Below, in pieces: positions 8,795 to 18,374 of a stretch of DNA of 55,754 nucleotides (position 1 is the stretch's first letter; each line of letters opens with the position of its first letter). Under the pieces are notes generated by a model that was not told the origin of the DNA, did no database searches, and saw only the letters and a program-made list of their open reading frames with translations. Source of the DNA: Bacteroidales bacterium (GTDB lineage: Bacteria > Bacteroidota > Bacteroidia > Bacteroidales > Bacteroidaceae); the NCBI GenBank assembly GCA_022784065.1, contig JALFUO010000054.1:1-55754 (forward strand), written 5' to 3'. Made by a program: the position numbers and the translations under genes.

Positions 8795-11701
8795 TTATGC
8801 GTTGAGCTTCTGCTTGACTTCTACTTCCTGGAAGGTTTCGATGATGTCGCCTTCCTTGATGTCGTTGCAGTTGGTCAGGCTGATACCGCACTCGAAGTTG
8901 GTGTTCACTTCCTTCACGTCGTCTTTGAAGCGTTTGAGCGCGTTGATTTCGCCCGTGAAGATTACGATGCCGTCGCGGATGAGGCGTGCCTTGTCGCTGC
9001 GCTTCACCTTGCCGTCTATCACGTAAGCACCGGCCACGTAACCCACCTTGGAGATGTGGTACACCTGACGCACTTCGATGTTGGCGGTAAGTTCTTCCTT
9101 GATGACGGGTTCGAGCATGCCTTCCATGGCTTCCTTAACGTCCTCGATAGCGTCGTAGATGACGGAGTACTGTCGGATTTCCACGCCGTCGCGGTCGGCC
9201 AGTTTCTTAGCCTGTTGCGAGGGACGCACTTGGAAACCTACAATCACGGCATCGGAAGCGGCGGCCAGCGTAACGTCGTTTTCGCTGATCTGGCCCACGC
9301 CCTTGTAAATCACCTTCACCACGATATTCTCCGTAGAGAGCTTGATGAACGAGTCGGCGAGTGCTTCCACCGAGCCGTCCACATCGGCCTTGACGATGAT
9401 ATTGAGTTCGTGGTAAGAGCCCATTTTGAGGCGCTTGCCAATCTTTTCGAGCGTGAGCACCTCTCGCGTGCGGAGGTCTTGCTCGCGTTGCAGCTGTTCG
9501 CGGCGGTTGGCAATCTCGCGTGCCTCCTGCTCCGTTTCCATCACGTGGAACTGGTCGCCGGCCTGCGGTGCGCCGTTGAAGCCGAGCAGCGTGGCGGCCA
9601 TGGCGGGTCCCACTTCGTTCACGCGCTGGTTGCGCTCGTTGAAAAGCGCCTTCACGCGGCCGAAGTTCGTGCCGGCCAGCACCACGTCGCCCTGCTTGAG
9701 CGTACCGTTGCTCACAAGCACCGTGGCCACGTAGCCGCGCCCCTTGTCGAGCGACGACTCGATGACCGTGCCCGTAGCCTTGCGGTTGGGGTTGGCTTTG
9801 AGTTCGAGCATGTCGGCTTCGAGCAGCACTTTCTCCAAAAGGTCGGAAACGCCGATGCCCTTTTTGGCGGAGATGTCCTGGCTCTGATACTTGCCGCCCC
9901 ATTCTTCCACGAGGAAGTTCATAGCGGCCAGTCCCTCCTTAATCTTGTCGGGGTTGGCGTGGGGTTTATCTATCTTGTTGATGGCGAAGACGATGGGCAC
10001 GTTGGCAGCCACGGCGTGGCTGATGGCTTCCTTCGTCTGCGGCATGATGTCGTCGTCGGCGGCGATGATGATGATGGCGATGTCCGTCACCTGTGCGCCG
10101 CGGGCACGCATGGCGGTAAATGCTTCGTGCCCCGGGGTGTCGAGGAAGGTGATGTGGCGGCCGCTCTCGAGCGTCACGTTGTACGCGCCGATGTGCTGCG
10201 TGATGCCGCCAGCTTCGCCGGCGATGACGTTCGACTTGCGGATATAGTCGAGCAAGGAGGTCTTACCGTGGTCCACGTGACCCATCACCGTAACGATCGG
10301 GGCGCGGGGTTCGAGGTCTTCCTCGTTGTCTGCCTCCTCGGCAATGGCTTCCTGCACGTCGGCGCTGACAAATTCGGTCTTAAAGCCAAACTCCTCTGCC
10401 ACGAGGTCGATGGTCTCGGCGTCCATGCGCTGGTTGATGCTCACCATGATGCCGATGCTCATGCACGTGCCGATGACCTTCGTCACAGGCACCTGCATCA
10501 TGTTGGCCAGTTCGTTGGCGGTTACAAACTCCGTGAGCTTGAGTATCTTACTCTCGGCCTTAGCTTCGAGACGCTCTTCCTCCTGCTGGGCACGCGCCTG
10601 TTCGCGCTTCTCTTTGCGGAACTTGGCACCCTTGTTGCCCTTCTGCTTGTTGGTGAGGCGTGCCAGGGTTTCCTTCACCTGCTTGGCTACGTCCTCTTCC
10701 GTCACTTCGGCCTTCACTTCCTTGGCCTTGCGGTTGCGCTCGCGCTGCTTCTTGCCGCTTTCCTTGCCGGCTGCGGCGGAGGCTGCTTTCTCGCCTTGGC
10801 GTTTGCGGTTGCCGCCTGTGCCAGCGGCAGCGGCCTGGTTGGCAGCAGCGTTCACGTCTACGCGCTCCTTGCCGATGCGCTGGCGTTTCTTCTTCTCGCC
10901 GGTGGCCTGTCCGTTCTTGGCTTCGCGCTCCTTGCGGCGCTCTTCTTTCGATTTCTTCTTAGGACGCGTGGTGGCGTTGATGCTGCTCAGGTCGATGGTG
11001 CCGAGCACCTTGGGTGCGGTGATTTCAGCCTGCGTGTGCAGTTTGAACACACCGTCGCTCTCTTCGCCGATGGCCTTTGCGCGTTCTTCCACAGAGGGGC
11101 GCGGCTTGCGCTCCTTGTGCGGCTTGGCAGTTTCGGCAGTTTCGGGCTGTGCCGGTGTGGTGGGCTTGGCGGGCGTTTCGGCGGGTTTCGGCTGCTCGGG
11201 AGCGGGAGCGGCGGGTTCTTCTGCCGGCTCTTCCTTGGCGGCAGGCTGCTCGGGGGCTTTCGGCTCTTCGGGTTGCTGCGGGGCAAGGGCTGCCTGCTCA
11301 GCGGCGGGTTCGGACTTGGCCGCGGGCTCGGACTTGGCAGCCGGCTCTTCCTTGGCGGCAGGTTGCGGGTTGCCGCCGAGATTGTCGAGGTCAATCTTGC
11401 CTTTCGTCACAATCTGCGGTTTCAGTTCTTCGGGCACGGTGGTTTCCACTACCTGCGGCTCGGGCTTCTGCTCCTTCACGGCCGGACGCTTGTCCTTCTG
11501 GCGGTTTTGCAGCAGTTCCTCGGCCTTGTTGCGCAGCATCTTGTCTGCGCCGAACTCCTCCTTGAGCAGTTCGTATTGCCTGTCGTCAATCTTTTCGCTG
11601 GGCACGGCGTTGATTTTGTGGCCCTTCTTGGCGAGGAAATCGACAATCGTTTGCAGACCGACGTTGAATTCTTTAATTGCTTTGTTTAATCTGATACTCA
11701 T
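8795..11701 (-). CDS. infB: translation initiation factor IF-2
   Basis: [47 protein letters not shown]; charged Ala/Pro/Glu-rich N-terminal region. Confidence 0.98.
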   Translation of the reverse strand: MSIRLNKAIKEFNVGLQTIVDFLAKKGHKINAVPSEKIDDRQYELLKEEFGADKMLRNKAEELLQNRQKDKRPAVKEQKPEPQVVETTVPEELKPQIVTKGKIDLDNLGGNPQPAAKEEPAAKSEPAAKSEPAAEQAALAPQQPEEPKAPEQPAAKEEPAEEPAAPAPEQPKPAETPAKPTTPAQPETAETAKPHKERKPRPSVEERAKAIGEESDGVFKLHTQAEITAPKVLGTIDLSSINATTRPKKKSKEERRKEREAKNGQATGEKKKRQRIGKERVDVNAAANQAAAAGTGGNRKRQGEKAASAAAGKESGKKQRERNRKAKEVKAEVTEEDVAKQVKETLARLTNKQKGNKGAKFRKEKREQARAQQEEERLEAKAESKILKLTEFVTANELANMMQVPVTKVIGTCMSIGIMVSINQRMDAETIDLVAEEFGFKTEFVSADVQEAIAEEADNEEDLEPRAPIVTVMGHVDHGKTSLLDYIRKSNVIAGEAGGITQHIGAYNVTLESGRHITFLDTPGHEAFTAMRARGAQVTDIAIIIIAADDDIMPQTKEAISHAVAANVPIVFAINKIDKPHANPDKIKEGLAAMNFLVEEWGGKYQSQDISAKKGIGVSDLLEKVLLEADMLELKANPNRKATGTVIESSLDKGRGYVATVLVSNGTLKQGDVVLAGTNFGRVKALFNERNQRVNEVGPAMAATLLGFNGAPQAGDQFHVMETEQEAREIANRREQLQREQDLRTREVLTLEKIGKRLKMGSYHELNIIVKADVDGSVEALADSFIKLSTENIVVKVIYKGVGQISENDVTLAAASDAVIVGFQVRPSQQAKKLADRDGVEIRQYSVIYDAIEDVKEAMEGMLEPVIKEELTANIEVRQVYHISKVGYVAGAYVIDGKVKRSDKARLIRDGIVIFTGEINALKRFKDDVKEVNTNFECGISLTNCNDIKEGDIIETFQEVEVKQKLNA

Positions 11702-11714
11702 TTCGTATGTCAGT

Positions 11715-11820
11715 AGACGAGTTTACAAGTAAACAAGTATACGAGACAAGAATGTCTTGCCAAATATTTTTACATGAGTAACTTGTCTTGTTTACTCGTT
11801 TACTCGTTTACTTGTTTACT
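11715..11820. repeat. Inverted repeats of GTTTACTTGTTTAC type between infB and nusA
   Basis: gtttacaagtaaacaagtatacgagacaag versus cttgtcttgtttactcgtttactcgtttacttgtttac; a related string at 33086-33118. Confidence 0.7.
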
Positions 11821-11844
11821 AAAATTGTTTGCTTTTTCTAATCA

Positions 11845-13119
11845 CTATTCACTCTTATCGTCGTCTTCAAACTCGGCTCGGAGGATATTGAGCAGTTCGT
11901 CCACGGTGTCTTCTTCGAGGTCTGCCTTTTCGATGAGCATTTCGCGGGGAGCGTTGAGCACTTCCTTAGCCGTGGTGAGCCCAATCGCCTTGATGGCGTC
12001 GATGACCCACTGGTCCACCTCGTCGCTAAACTCATCGAGATAGATGTCTTCGGTCTCTTCGTTGTCTTCCACTTCGCGGAACACGTCGATGGTGTATTCC
12101 GTCAGCATGGAGGCGAGCTTGATGTTCATGCCGCCCTTGCCGATGGCGAGGCTCACCTCTTCGGGACGCAGGTACACCTCTGCCTTGTGCTCCTCTTCGT
12201 TGAGCGTGATGCTGGAAATCTGCGCGGGGTTGAGGGCGCGCTGAATGAAGAGCGAGGGATTGGCGGTGTAGTTGATCACGTCGATATTTTCATTGTGCAG
12301 CTCGCGCACGATGCCGTGGATACGGCTGCCCTTTACGCCCACGCAGGCACCTACGGGGTCGATGCGGTCGTCGTAGCTCTCAACGGCAATCTTGGCGCGC
12401 TCGCCCGGGATGCGAGCGATGCGGCAGAGGCGGATGAGGCCGTCGGCAATTTCGGGAATTTCCGTTTCCAGCAGGCGTTGCAGGAACATGGGAGAGGTGC
12501 GCGAGAGGTAAATCTTCGGGTTGCCGTTGGCATTGTCCACGCGGTCGATGACGGCGCGCACCGTGTCGCCCTTGTGGAAGAAGTCGCGGGGAATCTGCTG
12601 CGACTTCGGCAGGTAAAGCTCGTTGCCCTCGTCGTCCATGAGGAGCGTTTCGCTCTTCCATGTTTGGTACACCTCGGCAGCGATGATTTCGCCCACGCGA
12701 TCCTTATATTTATTGTATAAAGCGTCGTGTTCGAGTTCGAGGATTTTGCTGGCGAGCGTCTGGCGCAGCGTCAGGATGGCGCGGCGGCCGAAGTCGGCAA
12801 ACTGAATGGGTTCGCTCACGTCTTCGCCCTCTTCGTAGTCGGCGTCAATTTCGCGTGCCTCGCTCAGGGAGATTTCCTTGTTCTCGTCGGTCACCTCGCC
12901 GTCGGGCACCACCACGCGGTTGCGGTAGATTTCGCAGTCGCCCTTGTCGGGGTTCACGATTACGTCGAAGTTCTCGTCCGAGCCGAACAGCTTGGCGATC
13001 ACGCTGCGGAAACTCTCTTCGAGCACGCCCACCATCGTGGTACGGTCGATGTTTTTGGTCTCCTTAAATTCGGCAAAAGTTTCAATCAGGCTGATGCTCT
13101 CGTTCTTTTTTCTTGCCAT
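11845..13119 (-). CDS. nusA: transcription termination/antitermination factor NusA
   Basis: S1/KH architecture, DPVGACVGVKGSRIHGIVRELHNENIDVI, EEVSLAIGKGGMNIKLAS. Confidence 0.98.
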   Translation of the reverse strand: MARKKNESISLIETFAEFKETKNIDRTTMVGVLEESFRSVIAKLFGSDENFDVIVNPDKGDCEIYRNRVVVPDGEVTDENKEISLSEAREIDADYEEGEDVSEPIQFADFGRRAILTLRQTLASKILELEHDALYNKYKDRVGEIIAAEVYQTWKSETLLMDDEGNELYLPKSQQIPRDFFHKGDTVRAVIDRVDNANGNPKIYLSRTSPMFLQRLLETEIPEIADGLIRLCRIARIPGERAKIAVESYDDRIDPVGACVGVKGSRIHGIVRELHNENIDVINYTANPSLFIQRALNPAQISSITLNEEEHKAEVYLRPEEVSLAIGKGGMNIKLASMLTEYTIDVFREVEDNEETEDIYLDEFSDEVDQWVIDAIKAIGLTTAKEVLNAPREMLIEKADLEEDTVDELLNILRAEFEDDDKSE

Positions 13120-13276
13120 TGGAATGATAGAGTTTTTTAGAATTGCGGCAGCGGCGGCGCGGCCAACTGCGCAACTTGCTTATTTATATTATTGTGATTT
13201 ATTTCTAAAACAACACCAACCCGGCATTTTCTTTTCAGATGCTATTCGGGTTGGCGGTATGGGGCATTGACGATGG

Positions 13277-13744
13277 CTATTTGAAGTCGATGTAATATTT
13301 CGTCCACTTCACGTCGGCAAAGTTAAGGACTACGTCGCGTTCCTTCATTACGGGGCGCTTCTTGCCTTCTTCCTTTACCTTTTCAGTTACGGTGACGGTG
13401 AACGATTCGGGCTGCACGCCTGTGAGCGTGCCGATGAGTTTCTTGCCCTCTGCGGTAAGCACCTCCACGGTGTCGCCCTGATGGATTTCGTACTGCTTAT
13501 GCACCTTGAAGGGCTGCCCGATGCCCGCGCTTCCCACTTCCAGTTCAAAATCTTCTTCGTCGCGGTTGAGACCGTCCTCGATGAAGCGGCTCAGCGCCAC
13601 GCAGTCTTCAATCCACACGCCGTCCTTATGGTCGATTTCCACCACGATGCGGTCGTCGGTGCTAATGGTGAGGTCGGTCAGGAAGTAGTCTTTCCCTTCG
13701 AGCCACGTGTTTACCAATTTTTCTACAACGTTCTTATCAATCAT
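13277..13744 (-). CDS. rimP: ribosome maturation factor RimP
   Basis: CVALSRFIEDGLNRDEEDFELEVGSAGIGQPFK; conserved order rimP-nusA-infB. Confidence 0.95.
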   Translation of the reverse strand: MIDKNVVEKLVNTWLEGKDYFLTDLTISTDDRIVVEIDHKDGVWIEDCVALSRFIEDGLNRDEEDFELEVGSAGIGQPFKVHKQYEIHQGDTVEVLTAEGKKLIGTLTGVQPESFTVTVTEKVKEEGKKRPVMKERDVVLNFADVKWTKYYIDFK

Positions 13745-13902
13745 TGCTGTTATATTTAACGAGAAGTGAGGAACTTTTGAAAGCCCCTCACTTCATCTGC
13801 CTGCAAAGTTACGAACAAATCTTTGCTTTGCAAACTTTTTCGCGCTTTTTATATAAGAAAAGCGCTGTTTTCAGCCATAAAATGGTTTTGTCCCTGCATG
13901 AC

Positions 13903-14245
13903 GAACGTTTTATTTGCCCACGAATTTCACGAATTTTCGTGCAAGCGAGTGCAGAGGGCAAGTTTACTTGGACTATGCCGAGCGCAGCCGAAAATGTCAA
14001 GAAATATACACGAATAAAAAAGCGTTGAGATAATGGCGACCTTGTAGGTCGCACGAATTTTCACTAATTCAATATTTTCGGCTGCGCTCGGCAGTAGGGG
14101 CGTTCTGCAGAACGCCCGCCCAAGTTCGGCTCTGCGCTCGCTTGCGCGAAAATTCGTGAGATTAGTGCGACCGACCAGGTCGCTATTCTACCCGTTGAAA
14201 GAGATTAGTGTAAATTCGTGAAATTCGTGGGCAAATAAAACGTTC
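13903..14245. repeat. 343-bp element with 34-bp perfect terminal inverted repeats and internal nested palindromes
   Basis: GAACGTTTTATTTGCCCACGAATTTCACGAATTT at 13903-13936 and its exact reverse complement at 14212-14245; an internal GCGACC-N5-GGTCGC pair is also inverted. Confidence 0.9.
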
Positions 14246-14313
14246 TAAAATTCCGTTTCTGCGTTTTATTTTCCGCCTTTTCGTGTACTCTCTGCGCACG
14301 GAAAGGCGTTTTT

Positions 14314-14345
14314 TTTGCTTTTCACGTAGGAAACTTGTAACTTTG
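14314..14345 (+). promoter_or_regulatory. Bacteroidetes sigma-ABfr-type promoter for the amidase gene
   Basis: TTTG (14314-14317), N20, TAACTTTG (14338-14345); implies translation starts at ATG 14364, not 14283. Confidence 0.7.
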
Positions 14346-14363
14346 CCCGAGTTTAGAGATAAA

Positions 14364-15650
14364 ATGTACAAGTCTTTCCGCACATATCTGCTGCTGCTCT
14401 GTGCTTGCCTCGCCACCTCGCTCTTTGCAAACGGCGGCGGCGAGAAAAAGAAGTTCACGCTCGTCATCGACGCGGGTCACGGCGGGCACGACGCCGGCGC
14501 CTGCGGCAAGTACGGCAAGGAAAAGAATATCAACCTGAATGTCGCGCTCGCTTTCGGCAAACTCGTAGAAGCGAACTGCCCCGACGTGAAAGTGGTGTAC
14601 ACGCGCAAGAAGGATGTCTTCATTCCTTTGCAGCGCCGCGCCGACATCGCCAACAGCAACAAGGCCGACCTCTTCATTTCCATACACACCAACGCCCTGC
14701 CCAGCGGCAAGATCGCCTATGGCTCCGAGACCTACACGCTCGGTATCGCCCGCGCGGCCGCCAACCTCGAAGTAGCGAAACGAGAAAACTCGGTCATCAC
14801 CTACGAAAGCGACTATAAAACCACCTACGAGGGCTTCGACCCGAGCAAAGCCGAGAGTTACGTGATTTTCGAGTTTATGCAGGACCGCTACATGAAGCAG
14901 AGCGTGGAACTGGCGCGGCAAATCCAGAAGAACTACGCCGCAGCCGGAAGGCAGAACAAGGGCGTGCATCAGGCAGGCTTCCTCGTGCTGCGCAACACCA
15001 CGATGCCCGCCGTGCTCACCGAACTCGGTTTTATCAGCACGCCGCAAGAAGAGAACTACCTGACTTCCGACCGGGGCGTGCGCGAACTGAGCCGCAGCAT
15101 CTACAACGGCTTTATCGCCTACCGCAAGCAGCACGACAAGGCGGCCGCGCCCATGGCCCCTCTGCCCGCAGAACCCAAAGAGACCGCGCCGGTACGCGCC
15201 GAGGAAACGCCAAAACCAGCCGAACCAATAGCGCACCCCGTGCCCGCGCAGCCCGAAACCAAGCCTGCCGAAACGCCCGGCGCAACCCCTGCGCCGCAAG
15301 ACGGCGAACCGCAAGGGCAAACGTCCGAATCGGCTCCCGACACTGCGGCAACGCCTGCAAGCAACCCGGGAAGAGCCGCCGAGAACCGCCCCGTCTTCAA
15401 GGTGCAAATCCTCGTGTCGAGCACGAAAATACCCGCCGCCTCGCCGCGCTTCAAGAAGCAATCGCCGATAGACTGCTACCGCGACGGCACTCTATATAAA
15501 TACACCTGCGGCAGTTCCGCCAGCTATGCCGAGATGCGCAGCAAGCAAAAGGAACTCGCCACGCTCTTCCCCGGCTGCTTCATCGTGGCGTTCCTGGGTG
15601 GCGAGCGCATCGACCTCAACGCCGCACGAAACATGGCGAAAGGGAAATAA
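14364..15650 (+). CDS. N-acetylmuramoyl-L-alanine amidase (AmiC-like) with Pro-rich linker and SPOR-like C-terminus
   Basis: Signal peptide MYKSFRTYLLLLCACLATSLFANGG; VIDAGHGGHDAGACG, SIHTNALP, AVLTELGFISTPQEENYL. Confidence 0.93.
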   Translation: MYKSFRTYLLLLCACLATSLFANGGGEKKKFTLVIDAGHGGHDAGACGKYGKEKNINLNVALAFGKLVEANCPDVKVVYTRKKDVFIPLQRRADIANSNKADLFISIHTNALPSGKIAYGSETYTLGIARAAANLEVAKRENSVITYESDYKTTYEGFDPSKAESYVIFEFMQDRYMKQSVELARQIQKNYAAAGRQNKGVHQAGFLVLRNTTMPAVLTELGFISTPQEENYLTSDRGVRELSRSIYNGFIAYRKQHDKAAAPMAPLPAEPKETAPVRAEETPKPAEPIAHPVPAQPETKPAETPGATPAPQDGEPQGQTSESAPDTAATPASNPGRAAENRPVFKVQILVSSTKIPAASPRFKKQSPIDCYRDGTLYKYTCGSSASYAEMRSKQKELATLFPGCFIVAFLGGERIDLNAARNMAKGK

Positions 15651-15680
15651 CACAACAACAGCAACTCAATTTTGCAGATT

Positions 15681-16586
15681 ATGAAATACTTTACCAAAGA
15701 GGTGAAAATAGCCCTCACGGCCATCGTGGCAATCATTTTGCTCTTCATCGGCCTGAACTTCCTGAAAGGCATCAACGTGTTCCAAAGCACGCAGACCTAC
15801 TTCGTGAAGTTTAAGGACATCAATGGCCTCGTAGTGTCGAACTCCGTGTTTGCCAACGGCTATCCCGTGGGCATCGTGCGCACCATCGACTACGACTACG
15901 AGCGCGGCGAGCACGTGGTGGTGGGCATCGAGGTGGACGATGACATGCACATTCCCAACGGCACCCGCGCCGAGCTGGAAGCGGAACTGATGGGCGGCGT
16001 GCGCATGAACCTCGTGCTCGGTCCTAACCCCACGGACAACCTCACGCCCGGCGACACAATCAGCGGTGCCTTCAAGCAGGGACTGATGGCGAAGGCCGAA
16101 GACCTGCTGCCCGTCGTTGAGAAAATGCTGCCGAAGCTTGACTCCATCATGGACAACCTCAACCGCCTGACGGGCGACCCCGCTTTGCAGCACACACTCG
16201 CCAACGCCGAAGCCATGACGGGCGACCTGCGCAAAACGGCTGCGCGTCTCGACCAGATGATGCAGGGTGACATTCCGCAAATGCTCGGACGCTTCAACCG
16301 CGCCAGCGCGAACCTCGAAACGCTGTCTGCACGTCTGGCCGACGTAGACGTAGCAGCAACGATGAGCAGCGTGAACCAGACGCTTGACAGTGCACAGCAA
16401 CTCATCGGCAAGCTCGACACGAAGATGAGCAGCAAGGACAACACGCTCGGTCTCTTCCTCAACGACCGCAGCGTCTACGAAAATCTCGACGCCACCCTTG
16501 CCCACGCCGATTCTCTGATGATTGACCTCAAAGCGCACCCCAAGCGCTACGTTCATTTCTCCGTATTCGGGAAAAAGGATAAGTAA
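15681..16586 (+). CDS. MlaD/MCE family protein
   Basis: MKYFTKEVKIALTAIVAIILLFIGLNFLKG, then MCE domain (KFKDINGLVVSNSVFANGYPVGIV). Confidence 0.92.
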   Translation: MKYFTKEVKIALTAIVAIILLFIGLNFLKGINVFQSTQTYFVKFKDINGLVVSNSVFANGYPVGIVRTIDYDYERGEHVVVGIEVDDDMHIPNGTRAELEAELMGGVRMNLVLGPNPTDNLTPGDTISGAFKQGLMAKAEDLLPVVEKMLPKLDSIMDNLNRLTGDPALQHTLANAEAMTGDLRKTAARLDQMMQGDIPQMLGRFNRASANLETLSARLADVDVAATMSSVNQTLDSAQQLIGKLDTKMSSKDNTLGLFLNDRSVYENLDATLAHADSLMIDLKAHPKRYVHFSVFGKKDK

Positions 16587-16683
16587 GAAAATTTTGTCAA
16601 AACACATTAGCGGGCATTTGCAACGCGTGCCCCTACCCCATTTCACGAGGGTGTGCCATAATTGGCGCACCCTCGTTTGTTTT

Positions 16684-17007
16684 GGGCGGGCTGTAAGCCC
16701 AATTGTTGCCCTTAGCCCGGGGCAACGCCCCGGGGTTAGTATGCCGAGGACTATACATTTGGCATTTTTGCGCATGCAAAAATGCCACGCGCCTAAAGCG
16801 CGTAACCCTAAAACGCGACACGGGGCGTTGCCCCTCATAAAGCAGACTGCTCTTTTCATAATGTCGGCTGCACTCGGTGATTTCAAGCAAGCTTGATTAC
16901 CCTCGTTTGCACGACATTTCAGAGCGTGACACTTTTATCAATGCAACATCGTCCCCCCAGGGCGTTGCCCTGGGCTATGGGCAGCAATTGGGCTTTCAGC
17001 CCGCCCC
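16684..17007. repeat. Giant nested palindrome family Y, copy A
   Basis: Left end GGGCGGGCTGTAAGCCCAATTGTTGCCC is the near reverse complement of the right end GGGCAGCAATTGGGCTTTCAGCCCGCCC; inner hairpins shared with copies B and C in opposite orientation. Confidence 0.9.
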
Positions 17008-17063
17008 TAACCTGCTAACCACACTTATAGCAAGGTTCTTCATGTATTCTATCCAGCCTTCAT

Positions 17064-17231
17064 TTTCACCAAGATATTTTTTATTTCCTCCGAGAAAATT
17101 TTTCCTATCCGCCTTATATTTTTCACTGTCTGCGCAGAAAAAGTTTGTTACAAAGTTTGTAATATGTATTACAAAGTTTCTAACATGTGTTACAAAGTTT
17201 GTAACGCTTGTTACAAACTTTGTAACAAAAA
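17064..17231. repeat. 21-bp-periodic array, copy A, including 4 TTACAAAGTTTGTAA palindromes
   Basis: TTACAAA starts at 17148, 17169, 17190 and 17211 (exact 21-bp steps); degenerate in-phase units upstream at about 17064, 17085, 17106 and 17127. Confidence 0.88.
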
Positions 17232-17389
17232 CTTTCTTATAGGATAATGAAAACTTTCAAGGAGAAAGGAAAAAATAGCTCCTTGAAAGCAAAAAATTGC
17301 TACTTTGAAATTTTCCGTATATGCGCATTTAATTGGAACAAAATTGTATATTTGCATTTCCATAACCAAGACAACCATCATCTAATACC

Positions 17390-17875
17390 ATGAGCAAACG
17401 AAACCAACGCTTAGAGCTGTTGCGCGTCATACTGGAAAATCAGGCATTGGCCGGTCAGGAGGAGATCTTGGCAGAACTCCGCAAGCACGGCGTCGAAGTG
17501 ACGCAGGCCACCCTCTCGCGAGATTTGACCAAACTCCATGCCGTGAAGACGCTCGACCGCAACGGTTACCGCTATGTGCTGCCGCAGAGCACGCTTTATA
17601 GCCATGTAGTGGAGCCGAAAATCATTCCCGAATTCCTGCGCAACAGCGGATTTACGCAAATCACCTTTTCAGGCTCGCTCGCCGTGCTCCACACGCGATC
17701 GGGCTATGCAGCCGGCCTTGCCTCCGACATCGACAGCCACCATTTGCCCAGTGTGGCGGGCACCATTGCCGGCGACGACACCATTCTGCTCGTAACCTCC
17801 GAGGGCAGCACCCGCCAGCAACTCATCGACGAACTGGCCACGATTATCCCCGCCGTCAAGAGCGTTTTGCTATAA
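17390..17875 (+). CDS. argR: arginine repressor ArgR
   Basis: ArgR HTH ([31 protein letters not shown]) and C-terminal [12 protein letters not shown]. Confidence 0.94.
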   Translation: MSKRNQRLELLRVILENQALAGQEEILAELRKHGVEVTQATLSRDLTKLHAVKTLDRNGYRYVLPQSTLYSHVVEPKIIPEFLRNSGFTQITFSGSLAVLHTRSGYAAGLASDIDSHHLPSVAGTIAGDDTILLVTSEGSTRQQLIDELATIIPAVKSVLL

Positions 17876-17892
17876 ACCAAAAAATAACTACC

Positions 17893-18096
17893 ATGACCGT
17901 TCAGAAAAGACTTTACCGCAGCGCAACCGACCGCAAGATCTTCGGGATTTGCGGCGGAGTGGCAGAATATTTCGACATCGACCCAACCATTGTGCGCCTC
18001 GCGCTGGTGCTGCTCTGCTTCATCACGGCCTTTATCCCCGTGACGCTGGGGTATGTCATCTCCGCCCTAATCGTGCCCGATGCGCCCCGCAGCTAA
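17893..18096 (+). CDS. PspC domain-containing protein
   Basis: KRLYRSATDRKIFGICGGVAEYFDIDPTIVRLALVLLCF. Confidence 0.93.
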   Translation: MTVQKRLYRSATDRKIFGICGGVAEYFDIDPTIVRLALVLLCFITAFIPVTLGYVISALIVPDAPRS

Positions 18097-18161
18097 CGGA
18101 GCAGGAATAGAAGGAAAAACTGCTTTTGTGCGAGGAATTTCTAAAAAAATCGCAGAAAGGC

Positions 18162-18192
18162 TTTGCTGTTTCAGAAAACTGCCGTAAATTTG
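18162..18192 (+). promoter_or_regulatory. Bacteroidetes promoter for tRNA-Gln
   Basis: TTTG (18162-18165), N19, TAAATTTG (18185-18192). Confidence 0.75.
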
Positions 18193-18239
18193 CAGTCGAA
18201 AATCAGAACGGGGTGCGTTCTGATAGAAATTTGAAAGTT

Positions 18240-18311
18240 TGGGGTATGGTGTAATTGGCAACACTACAGATTCTGGTCCTGTCTTTCCTGGTTCGAGTCC
18301 GGGTACCCCAA
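18240..18311 (+). tRNA. tRNA-Gln (anticodon CTG)
   Basis: Acceptor TGGGGTA/TACCCCA, D-arm GTGTAATTGGCAACAC, anticodon loop TTCTGGT, T-arm CTGGTTCGAGTCCGG. Confidence 0.93.
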
Positions 18312-18313
18312 CA

Positions 18314-18354
18314 AGAAAAAGGTTTGCAACTTTCGGTGCAAACCTTTTTCTTTT
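18314..18354. terminator. Intrinsic (probably bidirectional) terminator between tRNA-Gln and dnaA
   Basis: AAAAAGGTTTGCA-ACTTTCGG-TGCAAACCTTTTT hairpin with A/T tails. Confidence 0.85.
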
Positions 18355-18374
18355 ATCTATGTCCGAGAGAGCGT

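Noticed and set aside
8768-11689. 973-aa ORF on the + strand antisense to infB (and similar long antisense ORFs, e.g. 23850-25325, 681-1631, 43566-44786)
   Set aside because: Mirror ORFs of high-GC3 coding sequence; the opposite strand encodes unambiguous proteins and these translations have no family signatures.
13763-13794. GAAGTGAGG...CCTCACTTC hairpin upstream of rimP as a terminator
   Set aside because: The 14-nt loop and lack of a T-tract on either strand make a terminator unlikely; function uncertain.
14283-14363. Extended N-terminus of the amidase ORF
   Set aside because: It overlaps the predicted promoter (TAACTTTG at 14338); starting at 14364 gives a clean signal peptide.
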